Shown in pieces: positions 60,512 to 64,000 of a stretch of DNA of 64,000 bases. Made by a program: the position numbers and the translations under genes. Under the pieces are notes generated by a model. The model saw nothing but the letters and a program-made list of their open reading frames with translations, ran no database searches and had not been told where the DNA came from. The stretch covers positions 3,008 through 67,007 of the forward strand of contig CAZKPB010000014.1 in assembly GCA_964554535.1 (NCBI GenBank), given 5' to 3'. The DNA is from DMER64 sp964554535 (GTDB lineage: Bacteria; Bacteroidota; Bacteroidia; Bacteroidales; UBA932). Positions within the stretch are counted from its first letter, which is position 1, and each line of letters begins with the position of its first letter.

Positions 60512-61474
60512 ATGGTATCATTCAAAGATTTAGGCTTGGTAAACACGCGTGATTTGTTTAAGAAAGCCGTAGCCGGCGGGTATGCAATCCCTGCCTTCAA
60601 TTTTAACAATATGGAACAGATGCAGGCCATTATTCAGGCTTGTGTGGAAACAAAATCACCTGTGATTCTGCAAGTTTCCAGCGGTGCCCGCAAATATGCC
60701 AACCAGACGCTGCTGCGCTATATGGCTCAGGGTGCCGTGGAATACGCCAAAGAACTGGGTTACAACATTCCCATTGTATTGCATCTGGACCACGGTGACA
60801 GCTTTGAACTTTGCAAAAACTGTATTGAATACGGATTCTCTTCCGTAATGATTGACGGTTCTCACCTGACTTATGATGAAAACGTGGCATTGACCAAGAA
60901 AGTGGTTGAATACGCCCATCAATATGACGTTACCGTAGAAGGCGAACTGGGCGTGCTGGCCGGCGTGGAAGACGACGTCAAAGCCGAGGTGCACACCTAC
61001 ACCCAACCGGAAGAAGTGGAAGATTTTGTAAAACGCACCGGCGTGGATTCTCTGGCCATCTCCATTGGTACTTCCCACGGCGCTTTCAAATTCAAACCCG
61101 GACAAAAACCCCAGATTCGTCTGGACATCCTGGCCGAGATTGAAAAACGCATCCCCGGATTCCCCATTGTACTTCACGGATCGTCCAGCGTTCCCCAGGA
61201 CATCGTGGCCGAGATCAATCACTTTGGCGGTAAATTGAAAGACTCCATTGGTATTCCCGAAGAACAGCTCCGCGACGCTGCCAAGAGTGCCGTATGCAAA
61301 ATCAACATTGACTCGGACGGCCGTCTGGCTATGACCGCTGCCATTCGCAAAGTGTTGACGGAAAAACCCGACGAATTTGACCCGCGCAAATATTTGGGAC
61401 CCGCCCGCGAAAAACTCAAAGAATTATACAAACACAAAGTAATTGACGTATTGGGTTCGGACAACAAAGCCTAA
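60512..61474 (+). CDS. fba: Class II fructose-bisphosphate aldolase
   Basis: Zinc-dependent glycolytic aldolase, 320 residues. Zinc and phosphate motifs are IPIVLHLDHGDSFELCKNCI (first His ligand and catalytic Asp), SSVMIDGSHLTYDENVALTK, VEGELGVLAG, SIGTSHGAFKF with a second zinc His, and PIVLHGSSSVP with the third. The N-terminus ALPAFNFNNMEQ-like stretch (YAIPAFNFNNMEQM) is typical. ATG at 60512 was chosen; the open frame to 59951 crosses the gmk promoter and is an antisense shadow. The SDR gene follows after ten bases. Confidence 0.96.
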   Translation: MVSFKDLGLVNTRDLFKKAVAGGYAIPAFNFNNMEQMQAIIQACVETKSPVILQVSSGARKYANQTLLRYMAQGAVEYAKELGYNIPIVLHLDHGDSFELCKNCIEYGFSSVMIDGSHLTYDENVALTKKVVEYAHQYDVTVEGELGVLAGVEDDVKAEVHTYTQPEEVEDFVKRTGVDSLAISIGTSHGAFKFKPGQKPQIRLDILAEIEKRIPGFPIVLHGSSSVPQDIVAEINHFGGKLKDSIGIPEEQLRDAAKSAVCKINIDSDGRLAMTAAIRKVLTEKPDEFDPRKYLGPAREKLKELYKHKVIDVLGSDNKA

Positions 61475-61484
61475 TCCTGCGTAA

Positions 61485-62366
61485 ATGAAAACCGCCCTTG
61501 TTACCGGAGCCGATGGTGGAATGGGCAGATGGATCTGCCGCGCCTTGGTACGGGAAGGGTACTCCCTAGTAATGGCCTGCCTCTGCATAGAGGAGGCCAT
61601 TCCTTTTTATAATGAGCTGGTGGACCTGGCCGCCTCTTTGCCAGATGGGGACCGTCCGCTCATTTGGCTACGGCAGTTGAACCTGGCCTCGTTTGAGCGG
61701 ATTGACGCGTTTACAGCTTCGCTGCCGGAAGAAAGCGGCACCCTCAACCGGTTGGTTCACAATGCCGGAGTGCTTCCAAAAAAGACTTTTTTGACAGGTG
61801 ACGGTCTGGAAATGATTACCCAGGTGAATTGTGCAGGAGGGCTGTACCTCACGCAACGGCTGGAAGACGCCTTGGAGCGTGGGGCTCGTACCGAGTACGG
61901 GGCCCGCATAATCTTTACCGTTTCCTGCACCGTGTACTTTGGTTTGTTTGGACGGCTCAAGCCGTCGTTCCTCACGCGTGTGCCGCATACGTGGGCCGGG
62001 CGGGTCATCCGCTACGGGGACAGCAAGCGGGCGGTGTACTTTGCCTCGCTGCTGCTGGCACAGCACCTCAAGGCCAAGGGAGTGCAGGTGGTCTCGGCCG
62101 ACCCGGGGGCTGTGGACACGCCTATGATTTCTATGAACAATGCCCTGGATGCGGTGGTCAACCGGGTCTTCCGTCCATTGTTAAGCTCGGCCGAGGAAGG
62201 GGCTTCCACGGCGGTGTACCTGGCGACGGCACCCGTCCTTCCTCAGAGCTTTGGTGGAACTTACCGCAAGCGGATGCCTCGGCAATTCCGGGTACGGAAA
62301 GACTTCAAGGTGGTGCGGGAATATCTGGAGCAACTACAAAACACTAATCCTCAAGCACCTCGGTAA
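61485..62366 (+). CDS. Short-chain dehydrogenase/reductase
   Basis: NAD(P)-dependent oxidoreductase of 293 residues with the Rossmann start MKTALVTGADGGMGRWICRA (TGxxxGxG), the strand motif LNRLVHNAGVLP (NNAG variant HNAG), catalytic Ser in FTVSCTVYF, and the YGDSKRA motif (YxxxK), followed by SADPGAVDTPM. Substrate unknown. It lies ten bases after fba, in the same transcript, and its 3' end overlaps the convergent GH53 gene by 23 bases. Confidence 0.9.
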   Translation: MKTALVTGADGGMGRWICRALVREGYSLVMACLCIEEAIPFYNELVDLAASLPDGDRPLIWLRQLNLASFERIDAFTASLPEESGTLNRLVHNAGVLPKKTFLTGDGLEMITQVNCAGGLYLTQRLEDALERGARTEYGARIIFTVSCTVYFGLFGRLKPSFLTRVPHTWAGRVIRYGDSKRAVYFASLLLAQHLKAKGVQVVSADPGAVDTPMISMNNALDAVVNRVFRPLLSSAEEGASTAVYLATAPVLPQSFGGTYRKRMPRQFRVRKDFKVVREYLEQLQNTNPQAPR

Positions 62367-63465
62367 TCTGTAGGGCCTGACCGTTGGCGTTGTCAAAAAT
62401 GCCACGGTATAATTTCAGAATGGGCTTATCCGGTACGTACGTCTCTTCCGGGTACCAGTACATATAGCCGTTTACATTGGGACAGGCGTGCAGGGTCTTT
62501 AGAAAGGCACTGAAAAATTGTTTCTGCCCCTCGGCGGTGGCGGGGTAATCCAGTTCATAAGTGGCATTGGCGTCAATGCCCAGATTGTGGTACGGGTAGG
62601 CCACTTCAACTATGTTCACCGGAGTGTCGGGGAAGCGGATGGCCAGGTCGTCCAGTGTGGCTTTCAACTGAGACAGGGGACCGTGCCAGAAAGGATAATA
62701 GCTCAGGCCGATGATATCGTAATCCACTTTGGCGACGGCCAGTTGGCTGAAAAACAAAGCGGCTCCCTCGCGACTTCCTCCGTTATCATAGTGCATCAGT
62801 ATTTGGGAATCGGGACAGATGTCTCGGCAGGCCTTCACGGCTTTGGACAGGATTTGGGTAAAAGCGGCCCAGCGTTGGGGAGTGTTCCATTTAGATTCCG
62901 TGTTCCATACACTCACCCGGGCGTTATCCCAGAGCATACCGTTGCTGATTTCGTTGCCGGTCTGGATCATGTCGGGAGCCAGGTCTTTCTTGACCAGTTG
63001 ACGCAACACGTCACGGGTGTATTCTTCTATTTTGACGGCCAGCTGCTGCGTGGAAAGACCTTGCCAGGCCTTGGGAAGGTATTGCTTGCCGGGGTCGGCC
63101 CAGGTGTCTGAATAGTGAAAATCCAGAAGGGTTTTCATTTGGGCGTCCTTGGCTACGGTCAACAGGTTCAGGACGTACTCCAAATCCTGACAGGCGGTGC
63201 TCGAAAGGTCGGGGTCCACAAACAGGCGTACCCTCATATAGTTAAAGCCCAATTCCTTAAAATAGGATATGGGATAAGCCTGCTTGCCGTACATATCTTT
63301 ATAGACGGCTTTGGCATCCATATAAGAAGGCAGCAGGGACAAATCAGCCCCCTGAATCCATTCCTTGACTTCCGGTCCGGGTGTAGGAACGGGGGCCTTT
63401 TTGGAGTCACAGGAAACAGGTATACTCAGCAGCACAAAAACTGCGGCAAATAATGCGTTTCTCAT
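62344..63465 (-). CDS. GH53 endo-beta-1,4-galactanase lipoprotein
   Basis: Exported galactanase that cuts beta-1,4-galactan side chains of pectin, 373 residues. Signal peptidase II box in LLSIPVSCDSKK. The TIM barrel shows GADLSLLPSYMDAKAVYKDM, FNYMRVRLFVDPD, MKTLLDFHYSDTWADPGKQ, MIQTGNEISNGMLW with the acid/base Glu, and VNIVEVAYPYHN with the nucleophile Glu. ATG at 63465 lies four bases after the -7 box TATCTTTG (63477-63470), so the transcript is probably leaderless; the frame continuing to 63537 crosses the promoter. Confidence 0.93.
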   Translation of the reverse strand: MRNALFAAVFVLLSIPVSCDSKKAPVPTPGPEVKEWIQGADLSLLPSYMDAKAVYKDMYGKQAYPISYFKELGFNYMRVRLFVDPDLSSTACQDLEYVLNLLTVAKDAQMKTLLDFHYSDTWADPGKQYLPKAWQGLSTQQLAVKIEEYTRDVLRQLVKKDLAPDMIQTGNEISNGMLWDNARVSVWNTESKWNTPQRWAAFTQILSKAVKACRDICPDSQILMHYDNGGSREGAALFFSQLAVAKVDYDIIGLSYYPFWHGPLSQLKATLDDLAIRFPDTPVNIVEVAYPYHNLGIDANATYELDYPATAEGQKQFFSAFLKTLHACPNVNGYMYWYPEETYVPDKPILKLYRGIFDNANGQALQITEVLED

Positions 63466-63522
63466 GTTACAAAGATAAGAAAAAGCCAAAAGTTGGTTAC
63501 CTGACACACCAAAAATGAAAAC

Positions 63523-63586
63523 AGTCGACCAAATCAAGAAATGACACAGTCAACCTCTGAACGGAATAAAACAACCGTAGTCAACC
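63523..63586 (+). repeat. Three AGTCRACC repeats
   Basis: AGTCGACC (63523-63530), AGTCAACC (63548-63555) and AGTCAACC (63579-63586) lie in direct order, 25 and 31 bases apart. The last two are also followed by similar ends in GGAATAA. They sit upstream of the GH53 promoter and might be regulator half sites or a short degenerate tandem repeat. Confidence 0.45.
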
Positions 63587-63669
63587 TTTTTCAGGAATAA
63601 TCCTATCATGATCTATTAGAAGGCAGGGAAATTCTGGAGAGAACCGGATGTGATATTTGCTGTGAAGCT

Positions 63670-63901
63670 GACCTTGAGCAAAAACACAGGGTTTTTGTGC
63701 AAGGTCGGGGGCTTGAGGGCGGCACCTTGCCAATCTACCCGGCACTTTTTGGCAAGGTCTGTATACAGACTTTCATGCGTATTTCATAAACAGCTATAGT
63801 ATAGAAAATTACGAAAATATACGGTTTTGCGATAAACTGACCTTGCTGAAAATGCAGGGTTTTTTTGCAAGGTCAGTACCTTTTGAGGAGCACCTTGCCA
63901 A
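63670..63901. repeat. Array of seven alternating ACCTTG/CAAGGT sites
   Basis: The non-coding end of the window (63466-64000) carries two copies of a block that starts GACCTTG, runs through CAGGGTTTTT, reaches CAAGGTC and ends GCACCTTGCCAA (63670-63733 and 63839-63901). A further GGCAAGGT at 63751-63758 completes a palindrome with ACCTTGCC of copy 1. The six-base sites alternate in orientation with spacings of about 24-29 bases within each block. No open frame of interest covers this stretch. Confidence 0.7.
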
Positions 63902-64000
63902 AAAACCTTATGTTTTCCGGATAGGTACCTTCTTTTGTTCTTTTCTACATATAAACGGAGATAGGGATTTATACTATGGGTCCGGCCGTCTCCCGCCGGG

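Noticed and set aside
63670..63901. CRISPR array
   Set aside because: The repeats are short, alternate in orientation and the spacers are not of uniform length; no cas genes are present.

Overview
The window comes from a member of the Bacteroidales (phylum Bacteroidota). The evidence is a SusC/SusD pair, BACON-domain and DUF4954 proteins, many lipoproteins with signal peptidase II boxes, no obvious Shine-Dalgarno sequences, and repeated promoters of the Bacteroidetes type (TTTG, about 19 bases, TAnnTTTG). Three genes carry particularly clear versions (hydroxyacid dehydrogenase, rplS, grpE). I cannot name the genus. No rRNA, CRISPR array, prophage or insertion sequence was recognised; there is one tRNA (tRNA-Arg, anticodon ACG).

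Layout. 1-2.0 kb: 5'-part of an FtsX/MacB-type ABC permease. 2.4-5.4 kb: exonuclease III, a D-2-hydroxyacid dehydrogenase and an SGNH esterase, with repeat-rich spacers. 5.4-11 kb: a row of palindromes, tRNA-Arg, rplS, a grpE-dnaJ-M23 peptidase operon, and a GMP synthase lacking its amidotransferase domain. 11-25 kb: a ten-gene locus for nonulosonic acid (sialic acid type) capture and breakdown, headed by a GntR/FadR-type regulator. Palindromes of the form TTGTCTGAYAA lie over the regulator promoter and before the transporter. The locus encodes a propeller-symporter fusion, an aldolase, SusC, SusD, a sialidase, a D-lyxose/mannose isomerase-type cupin, a secreted phosphoesterase, a DUF4432 epimerase-like protein and an exported YhcH/NanQ anomerase.

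25-28.2 kb: a 5'-nucleotidase-like enzyme, a small protein and a CrtI-like oxidoreductase. 28-32 kb: DUF4954, an unusual GreA/B-Nudix fusion and an MmcQ/YjbR protein. 32-47 kb: carbohydrate and fermentation genes (two tandem CE1-like esterases, adhE, GH43-like, DUF3237, DUF1846, GH3, GH9). 47-54 kb: AlkD-like and Fpg/Nei-like repair proteins, a receiver-PPDK hybrid, gdhA and OsmC. 54-63.5 kb: dnaK, an RluA-type pseudouridine synthase, a BACON lipoprotein, a gmk-nadD-nnrD operon, class II aldolase, an SDR and a GH53 galactanase. The last 0.5 kb is non-coding and repeat-rich.

The most interesting reading is that the 11-25 kb locus has no epimerase, kinase or GlcNAc-6-P genes for N-acetylmannosamine, but does have a mannose/lyxose isomerase. 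An aldolase acting on deaminated sialic acid (Kdn) would release D-mannose, which that isomerase could turn into fructose. This is a hypothesis from gene content only. Other points of note are the Gre-Nudix fusion, a 30-bp perfect palindrome inside the sialidase signal sequence, a probable frameshift at the start of the symporter gene, and six genes whose -7 box lies so close to the ATG that their mRNAs should be leaderless or nearly so.
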